DNA from: an uncultured Devosia sp.
GTDB taxonomy: Bacteria > Pseudomonadota > Alphaproteobacteria > Rhizobiales > Devosiaceae
Assembly: GCF_946479885.1 (NCBI RefSeq)
Contig: NZ_CAMLHM010000015.1
Location: forward strand, 7,081-71,080
Length of the DNA: 64,000 bases
Direction: 5' to 3'
Of the stretch, positions 37,001-45,291 are shown piece after piece. Position 1 is the first letter of the stretch. Each line of letters opens with the position of its first letter. The notes beneath the pieces are model-generated. The model was not told the DNA's origin. It saw only the letters and a list, made by a program, of their open reading frames with translations, and did not search any database. The position numbers and the translations under genes were made by a program.

Positions 37001-37639
37001 TCAGGGGGCCAATCTCGCCGCTGACCAGACGCCGGCGCCGATCGGCCTGGTAAAGAGCAGCCGGTCGTGCAGCCGGTCGGCCCCGTCCTCCCAGAACTCG
37101 ATCGCAGAGGGCACCAGGCACATGCCGCTCCAATGCGCAGGACGGGGGACTGGCCCGCCCGCGAAGCGGTTCGCGATCTCGCCGGCTTGGTCAATGAGCG
37201 TGGCGCGGTCGGCGATGACCGAAGACTGGGCGGACGCATGGGCTCCTATCTGGGAGCCGCGCGGGCGACCAGCGAAGTACTGGTCTGCATAGGTATCGTC
37301 AACCTGATGCACGGTGCCGCGAACACGGACCTGCCGACCCAGCGCCGGCCAGTGGAAGCACGCGGCCGCCTTGCCGCTCGCCAGCATCTGCTTGCCCTTG
37401 GGACTGGTGAGATTGGTGAAGAAGACCAGACCATCATCCCGAATGGATTGCAGCAGGACCATCCGCACGTCCGGATCGCCGGTGGGCGTCACAGTGGCGA
37501 GCGACATGGCGGACGCGGCAAAGCCGACCTGGCTCCTGGCTTCGCCCAGCCATCGCTCGAGTACGAACATCGGATCGTCCTGCGGGCGATCGTACGTCGC
37601 CAGGAATAGTGCATCTGGTCTATGCTGGGTTTCGCTCAT
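37001..37639 (-). CDS. Pyridoxamine 5'-phosphate oxidase family protein
   Basis: FMN-binding protein of 212 residues. It matches PdxH in layout: PMFVLERWLGEARSQ, AMSLATVTPTGDPDVRMVLLQ, GLVFFTNLTSPKGKQM, ACFHWPALGRQVRVRGTV and the C-terminal IEFWEDGADRLHDRLLFTR. PdxH oxidises pyridoxine or pyridoxamine phosphate to PLP. ATG 37639 fits the family start. True PdxH or a close PdxH-like oxidase; a second copy elsewhere in the genome would argue for the latter. It sits 37 bases after an unknown membrane gene on the same strand. Confidence 0.88.
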   Translation of the reverse strand: MSETQHRPDALFLATYDRPQDDPMFVLERWLGEARSQVGFAASAMSLATVTPTGDPDVRMVLLQSIRDDGLVFFTNLTSPKGKQMLASGKAAACFHWPALGRQVRVRGTVHQVDDTYADQYFAGRPRGSQIGAHASAQSSVIADRATLIDQAGEIANRFAGGPVPRPAHWSGMCLVPSAIEFWEDGADRLHDRLLFTRPIGAGVWSAARLAP

Positions 37640-37676
37640 CCCAAGCTCCTGTTTCCGGATCGGTCGGCGGGATTCG

Positions 37677-38378
37677 TCACCGCACTCGATCGCCGTGCCA
37701 ATTGATCTCGCGCAGTACGTCCACCGACTCTGGTGGCAGGTGCTCTTGCCTGATCGGTGCCCCGGCAAGACGACCGCCAAGGCGGCGCGTCAGTCCCATG
37801 GTGGTCGCGAGCAGCCATGAGGCGAACAGCAACTCGCTCGCCAACGTCCAGACATCGCCAGTCGAGCCGGCCAAAGCGCGCGCGATCGCTTCGCCCAGTT
37901 GCAGATTGGCCAGCATGGCGAAGGCCGCCGTCGACCATCTGGTGCCCCTGACGTTTCGCCCCGCCGTTGACCAGGCGAGGGCCGTCATTCCCATGGCGCC
38001 CAGTTGGGCGGCTCCATGCAGACCTTCGATACTGAAGCGCGCGATTGCCGATGGGGTCACGAAATGCTCCGCTGCGGGAAGCAGCGCCAGTGCGATCCCG
38101 CTTGCTCCGACCAATCCGAGAAAGATCAGCGCCGGAGCCCAGCAGCGACGATAGGGGCGGTTGGCGTTCATGACGGCGAAGAGCAGCAGCGCGACATTGC
38201 CACCCAGACCGGGGCCCACCGCCTCCGCCTCGCCCAGTGCGGCCATCAGTGCCGCAGCCGCCATCATCGCGGCCGCTGCACAACCGGTGACAGCGAGCGT
38301 CGCCGGGTCAGGCCTTAGGGCACGGACGTGCTTGGCAGTCGTCCGCTCCAGGGCGGCAAAGGGTGAGATAGCGTTCAT
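37677..38378 (-). CDS. Uncharacterised membrane protein
   Basis: Protein of 233 residues with five to six helices and no motif I recognise. The first half includes AAAAMMAAAALMAALGEAEAVG and a FAVMNANRPYRRC loop; a later part has FSIEGLHGAAQLGAMGMTALAW, with one intramembrane His. An FNR/FixK-like box lies 50 bases upstream, so it probably belongs to the low-oxygen regulon. pdxH follows. Confidence 0.65.
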   Translation of the reverse strand: MNAISPFAALERTTAKHVRALRPDPATLAVTGCAAAAMMAAAALMAALGEAEAVGPGLGGNVALLLFAVMNANRPYRRCWAPALIFLGLVGASGIALALLPAAEHFVTPSAIARFSIEGLHGAAQLGAMGMTALAWSTAGRNVRGTRWSTAAFAMLANLQLGEAIARALAGSTGDVWTLASELLFASWLLATTMGLTRRLGGRLAGAPIRQEHLPPESVDVLREINWHGDRVR

Positions 38379-38427
38379 GGGCTGCTCCAGATTCGCGCCA
38401 GATCAGCACGCGGCCCGGGCTCCATCG

Positions 38428-38441
38428 TTGATCAAGCGCAA
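38428..38441 (-). promoter_or_regulatory. FNR/FixK-like box upstream of unknown membrane gene
   Basis: TTGATCAAGCGCAA keeps TTGAT and a CGCAA half and starts 50 bases before the ATG at 38378. Confidence 0.6.
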
Positions 38442-38509
38442 ATTGAGCCAGGAACAGGGGGATATTTCGCCAAGGTCCGTTGGGGATCACCAGACCGTTT
38501 GCCGGATCC

Positions 38510-39016
38510 TCAACCCGCCGTTTCTGCCGCGCCCCGCACCAGGACAAGGACGCGATAGGTTCCGTCCTGCCATCGGCCGAAGCAGAGGTGATTGTCGTCG
38601 AGAAGCCGGAAAGGCAGGTCCGTGGGCTCCTCGCGCAGGAGGGCGAAGAGCACCTGCTTGTCCAACATGCCGTCGAGCGCTTCAAGGACTGCATCAGTGG
38701 CTGACCTGGTAGGCGTGGCGCTGAGGTCGACGAGCACGGCGGGTTTCGGCCAGGTGAGCGGGTTCCTGGCATCCACTGATGCTTCCGGTTGGGGCCGGCG
38801 CGTGAAAAGCACCTGCCAATTGCCATCCTCGCCGGAACTGGCCCGGTGATCGAAGCCCTTGCTGTCGAGCAAGCGCAGCAACGGTTCGGGCTTGAACGGA
38901 GCAGTCAGCAGCAGCGGCTCGCCGGGCCGCAGCGCCTCGACGGCCGCCATGATGCTGGCGAACGGCTCGCCCTTCGCCCGGGAAATGTCGCTTACGTCCA
39001 GGGTCTTCGGTTCCAT
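38510..39016 (-). CDS. Protein with two DUF2249 domains
   Basis: Protein of 168 residues made of two DUF2249-like halves. The first is LDVSDISRAKGEPFASIMAAVEALRPGEPLLL and the second VLVDLSATPTRSATDAVLEALD with a FGRWQDGTYRVLVLVR end. The ATG at 39016 has GGGAGC eight bases upstream. An FNR/FixK box lies 54 bases before it. The single-domain relative at 35646 is 3 kb away. Function unknown. Confidence 0.8.
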   Translation of the reverse strand: MEPKTLDVSDISRAKGEPFASIMAAVEALRPGEPLLLTAPFKPEPLLRLLDSKGFDHRASSGEDGNWQVLFTRRPQPEASVDARNPLTWPKPAVLVDLSATPTRSATDAVLEALDGMLDKQVLFALLREEPTDLPFRLLDDNHLCFGRWQDGTYRVLVLVRGAAETAG

Positions 39017-39069
39017 TGCAGCTCCCTTCGGAAGTCGTTCAGCGATGCCCGTCCTCACTGCCCTCCGCA

Positions 39070-39083
39070 TTGACGCAGCTCAA
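39070..39083 (-). promoter_or_regulatory. FNR/FixK box upstream of double DUF2249 gene
   Basis: TTGACGCAGCTCAA, nine of ten matches, starts 54 bases before the start at 39016. Confidence 0.75.
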
Positions 39084-39208
39084 ATTCCTCGCCCCTGCGC
39101 TGTTCGCTTCAGGAAGCCGCGGAAATTCCCTCGAGGCGCACAGCCACCTCGCCATTGCGCGCGAGGCGATTACTTCCTCGACCCAAGAATGGCTGGAAGG
39201 GGGGCCGA

Positions 39209-39304
39209 ATGCGCCTGTCAGCTTATGGGAGCGACGACTGGATACCGGGCATCGATGCCGTCAGTATTCGGCAGCGGGCCCGCCATTGGATATGGCCGCA
39301 GTAA
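39209..39304 (+). CDS. Doubtful small ORF with a strong ribosome site
   Basis: A 31-residue frame (MRLSAYGSDDWIPGIDAV, then a Trp-rich end) follows GGAAGGGGGG at a usable distance. It lies 125 bases after the FNR/FixK box on the opposite side of the double DUF2249 gene. No family recognised; it could be chance. Confidence 0.2.
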   Translation: MRLSAYGSDDWIPGIDAVSIRQRARHWIWPQ

Positions 39305-39364
39305 GTCTCAAGCCCGCGCGGAAGGTACCCTCCCGCAGTCCTGCCTCGCACCGCGGCAGACAGG

Positions 39365-39808
39365 TCAGGGCCAAGGGTACTCCGCGACGTCATAACCCTG
39401 GGCTTCGAGTTCGGCAGCGATCTGGCGGCGGTAGGATACGACGTTGCCCACGTCCTGGGCCCTGAGGACGGCGACCTCGTCGGCCGTGAAGGGCTTCCAG
39501 GCCTCGGGCATCGATTCACCGGCATAGGTGTTCATGATGTAGTTGAGAAGGTCGGCCGTTTCCTTGTTACCCAGGCCCGAATTGATCACGCCTGGCACGT
39601 GAAGCAGGTAGCGCCGCCCGTTGTCTGAGCGCGCGAACACGCCGACCTTGCCGACGAAGTCGGGAATGCCGGCCGACGGCAAGCCGGTACCATCCTGGAG
39701 GTGGCAACCAAGGCAACGCAGCACGTAGTTTACGGGCGCCGACCGCTCCGCTGCCACGACCGGCATGGCGAAAATGAGCGCGAGGGCCAAACCCCATTTG
39801 CCGATCAT
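39365..39808 (-). CDS. Periplasmic mono-haem cytochrome c
   Basis: Exported cytochrome c of 147 residues. A signal peptide ends near VVAA (residue 20) and the haem site is Cys32-Leu-Gly-Cys35-His36; a Met in ESMPEAW could be the axial ligand. The start overlaps the preceding cytochrome stop by four bases. As the last gene of the amine dehydrogenase operon it probably carries electrons away from that enzyme, the role played by amicyanin or azurin elsewhere. That role is inferred from position. Confidence 0.87.
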   Translation of the reverse strand: MIGKWGLALALIFAMPVVAAERSAPVNYVLRCLGCHLQDGTGLPSAGIPDFVGKVGVFARSDNGRRYLLHVPGVINSGLGNKETADLLNYIMNTYAGESMPEAWKPFTADEVAVLRAQDVGNVVSYRRQIAAELEAQGYDVAEYPWP

Positions 39809-40248
39809 TGTGTGGCTTCCTTTCTGATAGCGCGGAGATCGCCATGGGATGGGGGTGCCTGACGCAGCGTCACAAACGTGTCGGCCGGGATATCGAGACC
39901 AAGTCCATTGAGGTCGTTGAGGACATAGTCGGCGACTGCCTGCAGTTCCGCGTCCGTCATCCAGTCCTGCGGCGGCATGGCGAGGCCAATGAAGCGTTCG
40001 CCGCCGGCCACGATGGTCCCGGTAAAGCCGCCGATCATGACGCCCGCGAGGTATTCGGTGCTGCGCGGGCCAAGCCCGGTCCACAGCGACTTGTCGACCA
40101 GCGGCGGGGCCAGCCCTGATTGCCCTGTACCACCCACCTGGTGGCAGCCACTGCAATTGTCCTCGAACAGCGTCCGCCCGGCATCGTCCGCGAAGGCTGG
40201 CGCTCCCCAGAGCGCCAGCATGAGGACGGAGAAAGTCCGCAGTCTCAT
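39805..40248 (-). CDS. Periplasmic mono-haem cytochrome c
   Basis: Exported cytochrome c of 147 residues with a signal peptide ending at AFA (residue 20), haem site Cys32-Ser-Gly-Cys35-His36 and a likely Met ligand in IGLAMPPQDWM. It overlaps the small-subunit stop and the next cytochrome start, both by four bases. The Alcaligenes aau cluster also has a small mono-haem cytochrome gene after aauA, so this may be its equivalent. Confidence 0.88.
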   Translation of the reverse strand: MRLRTFSVLMLALWGAPAFADDAGRTLFEDNCSGCHQVGGTGQSGLAPPLVDKSLWTGLGPRSTEYLAGVMIGGFTGTIVAGGERFIGLAMPPQDWMTDAELQAVADYVLNDLNGLGLDIPADTFVTLRQAPPSHGDLRAIRKEATQ

Positions 40249-40784
40249 TCAGCCAGACCCACCACGATGGCAACAGTGCAGTGGATGCCCTTGTTGTCGT
40301 TGGCCTGGCACCAGCTCGATTCACTGGCAAGACCCATCAGATAGCCCGGGCGATCGCCTTCCTGGCGTGAGCACATGTCGCCACAAGCCCCACCCTTGCC
40401 GCAGCAATCGTTGTAGGAGACCAGATAGTCCTTGTCGTCGTTGGGATTGCGGCAGGTGCCGACCCAGGCGACCTTGGATGGCTGGGTGCCCGGCGGGCAT
40501 TGGGTCACCGCGCCGCCACACTGGCTGCAGAGCGAACCATGCAGCGAGCAGTAGCGCCAGTATTCGCAATCTTCCGGCAGTTCGTCGGGCTCGCCCAGGC
40601 CGCGCGCATAGGCGGCGCCGTTGGAATTGTCATAGGGCAGCATGGGCAGGACGGCGCCGCCCACCAATGCCCAGCCCGCCTTCTGCAGGAAACTGCGTCG
40701 GCCGGCGCGATGGGCGATATTGCGGGCACGGTTCTCGGCGGCATCGTCCATCCATCCGAGAAGTCTTTCGGTCAATGTGGCCAT
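40245..40784 (-). CDS. aauA: TTQ amine dehydrogenase small (catalytic) subunit, AauA/MauA type
   Basis: Catalytic subunit, 179 residues, of a periplasmic quinoprotein amine dehydrogenase that oxidises primary amines to aldehydes plus ammonia. A twin-arginine-type leader (Arg29-Arg30, SFLQKAG) is followed by the compact cysteine-rich domain: twelve cysteines for six disulfides. Trp107 (VAWVGTC) and Trp158 (SSWCQAN) fit the pair that is cross-linked to tryptophan tryptophylquinone. Stretches such as YLVSYNDCCGK and the VVGLA end look closer to aromatic amine dehydrogenase (AauA) than to methylamine dehydrogenase as I remember them. No alignment was run, so substrate is provisional. Confidence 0.9.
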   Translation of the reverse strand: MATLTERLLGWMDDAAENRARNIAHRAGRRSFLQKAGWALVGGAVLPMLPYDNSNGAAYARGLGEPDELPEDCEYWRYCSLHGSLCSQCGGAVTQCPPGTQPSKVAWVGTCRNPNDDKDYLVSYNDCCGKGGACGDMCSRQEGDRPGYLMGLASESSWCQANDNKGIHCTVAIVVGLAE

Positions 40785-40816
40785 AGCGGCTCTCCTTGTG
40801 GTGAGGTGTTCGCGGA

Positions 40817-41416
40817 CTAGTGTTGAACCGCCGGCTGCTGATCGATGTAGGACTGGATCGACGCAACGTTCATGTCGTGGGCGTTGAAGAGGCTGTCGAA
40901 CTGCTCGCGGCTGTTGATCAGGCCCTTGGCGCGGATGGTGCCGTGCTCATCGAACAGCACGGCATAGGGCAGCCGGGCCACGCGATAGGCCAGACCCAGT
41001 TCGGTCGAAACGACATAGGGGTAGTCGCCAAGCTTGGCCGTTTCGATGAAGCGTTCGTGCTGGGCCTTCTGGCCGTCGCTGGCCAATACGACATCCAGCC
41101 AGCGCGACTCCGCCTTGCGGGCGGATTCCACGATCGGCAGCAGCTTCTTGCAGACCGGGCAGGTCGGCGAGAGGAAGAAGACCAGGGTTGCCCTGCCCGG
41201 CTTGGGGCCCAGGGTGACCGTGCCCCCGGTGAGGCTGGGCAGGCTGAATAGCGGGGTCTGCTGCCCGACTTCAGGGCCGGAGTCATTGACCAGCGCACCC
41301 ATGGGCGAAACCCGTTCGAACAGGATGCCGACCTGCCGCCCAAGCGCCAGAAGGCCGACGGTCAGCGCGATCACCAAGGCAAAGAGGATGGCAAGAGCAA
41401 AGATAACGAGTGTCAT
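40817..41416 (-). CDS. aauD: Thioredoxin-like maturation protein MauD/AauD
   Basis: Membrane-anchored thioredoxin-fold protein of 199 residues that helps form the disulfides of the small subunit. One N-terminal helix (about 3-25) precedes the MauD stretch VSPMGALVND, then the redox pair Cys86-Pro-Val-Cys89 in SPTCPVCKKLLP. It lies between aauE and aauA, the family order. Confidence 0.93.
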   Translation of the reverse strand: MTLVIFALAILFALVIALTVGLLALGRQVGILFERVSPMGALVNDSGPEVGQQTPLFSLPSLTGGTVTLGPKPGRATLVFFLSPTCPVCKKLLPIVESARKAESRWLDVVLASDGQKAQHERFIETAKLGDYPYVVSTELGLAYRVARLPYAVLFDEHGTIRAKGLINSREQFDSLFNAHDMNVASIQSYIDQQPAVQH

Positions 41417-41437
41417 GTGTTGAACTCCGAAGCGGCG

Positions 41438-41971
41438 TCAGCGGGTGAGCCGGGCGAGTGAGGCGTTGGACAGGATCTGTTCGACGAGGAGGAAGGCCAT
41501 CCAGACGGCAAAGCCGGAAGCGATTGCCGCAATGGCATCGGAGGCGTTCATCGGACCGAGCGGGAGGAAAAGGGCGAGCAGGCCCATCGTCGCGAGCAGC
41601 CCGTTGCGGACCACCAGCGACCAGGCAAGTGGCTGAACCGCGCCGCCGCAGCCGCATTCTATCGCGGTGCGACCGCGGCGGATGTTGATGGTCATGGCGC
41701 CGGCATAGGCAACCAGCATCAGCACCGCGAGGACCAGGCCAAATGGCCGTCCGTACGGAACCAGTTGCAGTGCCACAGTCAGCACCTCGACCCCGGCAAT
41801 CGCCCAGGAGGCTGGAATGACCAGCCGTTCCGGCACAAGCTTGTAGTCCGCGACAAAGCCGGTGAATTCGGTGAATTCACCGAGCTTGTGCCAGGCGGCC
41901 CGGGCAAAGATCAGGCTGATAAAGACGGTGAGGGCTGCCGCCAGCAGGGAAACCAGGTTGGCGTCGGTCAT
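41438..41971 (-). CDS. aauE: Membrane maturation protein MauE/AauE
   Basis: Inner-membrane protein of 177 residues with four helices, required with MauD for the small subunit in known systems. Signatures are FARAAWHKLGEFTEFTGFVADYKLVP near residue 23-48 and the ECGCGGAVQPLAWSLVVRN motif near 105-123. Its start overlaps the aauB stop by four bases. Confidence 0.93.
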   Translation of the reverse strand: MTDANLVSLLAAALTVFISLIFARAAWHKLGEFTEFTGFVADYKLVPERLVIPASWAIAGVEVLTVALQLVPYGRPFGLVLAVLMLVAYAGAMTINIRRGRTAIECGCGGAVQPLAWSLVVRNGLLATMGLLALFLPLGPMNASDAIAAIASGFAVWMAFLLVEQILSNASLARLTR

Positions 41972-43131
41972 GGCTTGGCCGCGAGCGTGGTGGTGAAACC
42001 CGACGTGCCATGCTCGGCAACCGGCCTGGCCGCGAACTTGGCTTCCGGATCCACGTCGTACTTCACCACCCTGCTGCCGCCGATATCGAGACCGAACAAG
42101 GTCGGAACCGCATCATCGGTGGTGATGACGGAGGTGATCCCCTCGACGGGCGAGCGGTAGAGCAATTTCTGGTTGGCGAGATCGTAGGCCCAGATTTCCT
42201 CGGCATCATGGTGGTGCGAGCCGTCGTAGCGGCCCGATGCCATGGGCACGAACAGGATGCCGTTGGGCTCATTGTAGCTGACCACGGTGTAGCCCGCGGT
42301 GCCCCAGTCGCCTTCGACGCCTTCAGCGATGGGCGTGGTGGACACCGCCGTTATCACGCCCGCCCCATCGGCAAGTCGGTGCACCACACCCTTGAAGGAG
42401 ATGAACAGCAGATCGCTGCCGGCCCGGTCAAACGACAGGTAGATCGGATCCTCTTCAGGATCGAAGATGACCTCGCTTTTCTTGGATTCGAAGCTGGTGC
42501 CATCAACGCTCAGCGTCATGGTGGTGAAGGTGCCATCGCCGCAAATGGTCGAATAGGAGTGGCCTTCCAGCGTCGGATAGATGCCGAAGCAGCCCGGTGA
42601 GGGCACCTCCTGGACCACCTCACCCTTTTCAAGGTCGACCACCGTGACCGACGTGGCGGGTGTGGCATTCTGCAGGTAGAGATACTTCTCGTCGGCGCTG
42701 AGCTGCATCAGCGATGCATCGTCGGTATATTGCGATACCTTGAGCGGCAGCTGGATTTCCTTGGTCAGGGTGGCAGTGTCGACATCGAAAATCTGCAGCA
42801 CATGCTCGCCCTCGCCGGAGCTGAGTCGGCTGTAAAAACCGGAAGCCATGTAGACGGTCTTGCCGTCCTTGGAGATGGCGAAATGGCTCTGCGCCCCGGC
42901 ATCCACCGTGCCGACCACTGACAGATCATCGGCGGAATAGAAGCGCACCACGCTCGGTCCGCCACTCCAGTTCTGCACATTCACGAAAACCTTCGGGCCC
43001 GGATCGACGGTTGCCTTGGCACTCAGGGTCTCGGGTACGAACGTGTCGTCTTGCGCCCAGGAATGCGCAGGCAGTGCAAGCTGGCTGGCGAGCAAAGCCG
43101 AGCAAGCGAGAACCAGATATGTGTTGGCCAT
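41968..43131 (-). CDS. aauB: TTQ amine dehydrogenase large subunit, AauB/MauB type
   Basis: Periplasmic seven-bladed beta-propeller subunit of 387 residues that frames the active site. A signal peptide ends around AHSWA (residue 27). Repeated blade motifs such as VVRFYSADDLSVVGTVDAG, HFAISKDGKTVYMAS and LQLSADEKYLYLQNATPATSV are visible, and the end carries HHHDAEEIWAYDL with HHH typical for MADH/AADH propellers. Three close ATGs exist; 43131 has GGAG six bases before it. First gene of aauBEDA; a divergent AraC regulator lies upstream. Confidence 0.92.
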   Translation of the reverse strand: MANTYLVLACSALLASQLALPAHSWAQDDTFVPETLSAKATVDPGPKVFVNVQNWSGGPSVVRFYSADDLSVVGTVDAGAQSHFAISKDGKTVYMASGFYSRLSSGEGEHVLQIFDVDTATLTKEIQLPLKVSQYTDDASLMQLSADEKYLYLQNATPATSVTVVDLEKGEVVQEVPSPGCFGIYPTLEGHSYSTICGDGTFTTMTLSVDGTSFESKKSEVIFDPEEDPIYLSFDRAGSDLLFISFKGVVHRLADGAGVITAVSTTPIAEGVEGDWGTAGYTVVSYNEPNGILFVPMASGRYDGSHHHDAEEIWAYDLANQKLLYRSPVEGITSVITTDDAVPTLFGLDIGGSRVVKYDVDPEAKFAARPVAEHGTSGFTTTLAAKP

Positions 43132-43283
43132 GGCCATCTCCATTGTCACGGAGGGGCACCACACCAGCGTCTGGATCGCCGCGAAATCCGAAACCAAAAC
43201 ATATTCGGCCTATTTTTTAGGCACGAATTTCGGTTGCTCCAATTCTGATCACAAGTTACGAGTCCATCGTCCCAGAGGCACAG

Positions 43284-44210
43284 ATGCGCGCGCAGCCGAG
43301 CTTTTCCATTGCCGCCTTTGCCGACGCATCCGAGCAGGAACGCGGGCTAGCCGGTTGGGACCAGCGCTACACCCAGATGAGCAGCGGCCGTTTTGAGGGC
43401 ACGGTGGTCCGGCTGGATTTCGGCCGCGTCAGCATCAGCGAGGAGCGGCTTAACGTCAGCGTGGCGCAATCGACGGCACCACCACCCGGCAAAGTTGTCC
43501 TGATCCTGCCGGGACCGACGCTGGACGCCCGCATAAACGGCGTGGCGCGGCAAGGGCCGGGGTTTCTGCATTTTGGCGGTCACGAGATCAGCGTCGTCAC
43601 CGCGCCAAAGACGCACGGTTACTATGTGACGCTGGACGAAGCGGACCTGCCCAGCCTTGATCGCCGGCGGACCGGTCCGCTTTGCAGCATCGAGGCCTAT
43701 CCCGGGGCACATGAAATGGGCACCTGGATTTCCTCCGTCATGGCGACAGCACCCGAGGGCATGCGCCGCTCGCCGAGAGAGTTAGGCGCAGTCTTGCCCG
43801 GCTACATTATCGACCGGGTTGCCGAACTGTGCGCCCATCTTTCGTCGATCAATCACAAGCGGATCACGGAAACCTATGCCCAATCGGTGGTCCGCAAGGC
43901 GCGAGCCCATCTCGATTCCATGCCGCCAACGCAACTGAGCGTAGCGGCATTGGTGAAATCACTCGACCTTCCGGACCATATCGTGCGGAGCGCATTTGCA
44001 CAGGCTGTGGGCGTCAGTCCGCAAATCTGGCTGCGCCAGTTGCGGCTCGATCAGGCGCGACGGGCCTTGCTTCGCCCCGAAGAGGCGCGCAAGGGCGTTA
44101 CCCAGATAGCCATGGATAACGGCTTTTTCCACCTGGGGCGCTTCGCCGCCTACTATGCCCAGACGTTCCACGAGCTGCCGATCGAGACGATACGCAGCGT
44201 AATCGGCTAG
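43284..44210 (+). CDS. AraC-family transcription regulator
   Basis: Regulator of 308 residues. The N-terminal half (1-190) is a divergent sensor domain; the C-terminal AraC/XylS DNA-binding domain (about 205-308) has two helix-turn-helix units, QLSVAALVKSLDLPDHIVRSAF and the second around GVTQIAMDNGFFHLGRFAAYYAQTF. The phrase GFFHLGRFAAYY matches the family end motif. Divergent from aauB with a 152-base AT-richer gap, so it is the likely regulator of the amine operon. Confidence 0.9.
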   Translation: MRAQPSFSIAAFADASEQERGLAGWDQRYTQMSSGRFEGTVVRLDFGRVSISEERLNVSVAQSTAPPPGKVVLILPGPTLDARINGVARQGPGFLHFGGHEISVVTAPKTHGYYVTLDEADLPSLDRRRTGPLCSIEAYPGAHEMGTWISSVMATAPEGMRRSPRELGAVLPGYIIDRVAELCAHLSSINHKRITETYAQSVVRKARAHLDSMPPTQLSVAALVKSLDLPDHIVRSAFAQAVGVSPQIWLRQLRLDQARRALLRPEEARKGVTQIAMDNGFFHLGRFAAYYAQTFHELPIETIRSVIG

Positions 44211-44334
44211 CCGAGTTGCATTCGGAGCTGCGGCCTTGCCGAAACCCTGTGCAGCGGCATGCCGTTCTGTCCGGGACGTTCGCTTCCCTTGCAGGCCGCT
44301 GGCGTACCATCAGGACTGCTGGAACGAGCCAGGT

Positions 44335-45291
44335 CTATTCCGCACCAGCCCAGACCACCGAGTTCTCATGGCGTTGAATGGTGTGCTTGAGCTCGTCGAA
44401 GACGCCGATCACATGCTGAGCAAAGCGCTCGGCAGCGGGCGACCGGGGGCCGTCGAGCCGGCGCAGGATACCCAGCGAGCGGTCGGGTTGGGGGATGGCG
44501 AATGGGAGAGCCGTGACGCGATTTTCCTTGCGCAGGGCAAAGAGCACCGAAAAGGGCAGGACAGCCAAGGCCTCGGAATCGGCGAGGAAATTGATCACGC
44601 TCATCAATGATCCGCCGGAATAGCGGATATTGAGTTCGGAAAGCCCGATGCTGAGCAGGATCATCTGCAGATCGGTCAGGAGGGGAGAGCCGGGCAGGGG
44701 CGCGATCCAGGGATAGGCAGCCAGATCGGTCGCCTGTGGGTTAGGGCGCTTCAACAACGGATGGCCAGTCCGGCAGGCAACCACATTGCGGCCGGGCAAA
44801 ATGTCGATGAACTCGTAGGCACCGCCCGGATGGGCCGAGCCGATTGGGACTATGCCGATATCGATCAACCGCGCATCGAGAGACGAAACAAGATCGGGAA
44901 GATTGCCATAGCTCTGATGGATACTGATTTCGGGCTCGTCCTGATGGAATTTGGCGATCATCTGGCTAACCAGCGCATCCATGAAAAACGGCACGCCGCC
45001 AACCCGGACCACCCCGCTGGTGCCCTTGAGATGCCCCTGCACGGCATCGGTGGCCCGGCGCGAAGCGGTGAGAATGGCTCGCCCGTGAACGGCAAGTTGT
45101 GTCCCCAGCGCCGTGGCCTGCAGCGGTCGGCGCCCCCGGGCAAAGAGCGGTTCGCCGACCCGCGCTTCCAGCATGGACAATGAGCGGCTTACGGCAGATT
45201 GCGTCATGCCCAGAATGGCGGCGCCCTCGGATACCCCACCGGCATCCAGAACCGCGGCAAGTTGCATCAGGTGGCGCTCATTCAGCCTCAT
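44335..45291 (-). CDS. LysR-family transcription regulator
   Basis: Regulator of 318 residues with an N-terminal winged helix (MRLNERHLMQLAAVLDAGGV, TQSAVSRSLSMLEARVG) and a substrate-binding domain. Divergent from the dioxygenase operon with 225 bases between, so it likely controls (chloro)hydroquinone breakdown. The inducer cannot be read from the sequence. Confidence 0.92.
   Translation of the reverse strand: MRLNERHLMQLAAVLDAGGVSEGAAILGMTQSAVSRSLSMLEARVGEPLFARGRRPLQATALGTQLAVHGRAILTASRRATDAVQGHLKGTSGVVRVGGVPFFMDALVSQMIAKFHQDEPEISIHQSYGNLPDLVSSLDARLIDIGIVPIGSAHPGGAYEFIDILPGRNVVACRTGHPLLKRPNPQATDLAAYPWIAPLPGSPLLTDLQMILLSIGLSELNIRYSGGSLMSVINFLADSEALAVLPFSVLFALRKENRVTALPFAIPQPDRSLGILRRLDGPRSPAAERFAQHVIGVFDELKHTIQRHENSVVWAGAE

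Larger units (their letters stand above)
39017..39364. other. Intergenic stretch before the amine dehydrogenase operon end
   Basis: This 348-base gap holds the FNR/FixK box at 39070, one doubtful 31-codon ORF at 39209 and nothing else I can support. Confidence 0.6.

Noticed and set aside
39016..39465. Open frame of 149 codons on the plus strand between the double DUF2249 gene and the cytochromes
   Set aside because: It lacks a ribosome site, starts in the opposite gene's promoter and ends antisense to the cytochrome gene.
43132..43283. Short inverted repeats CCGAAA / TTTCGG between aauB and the AraC gene
   Set aside because: Probably part of the regulator's operator, but six-base arms in AT-richer promoter DNA are too weak to define a site.
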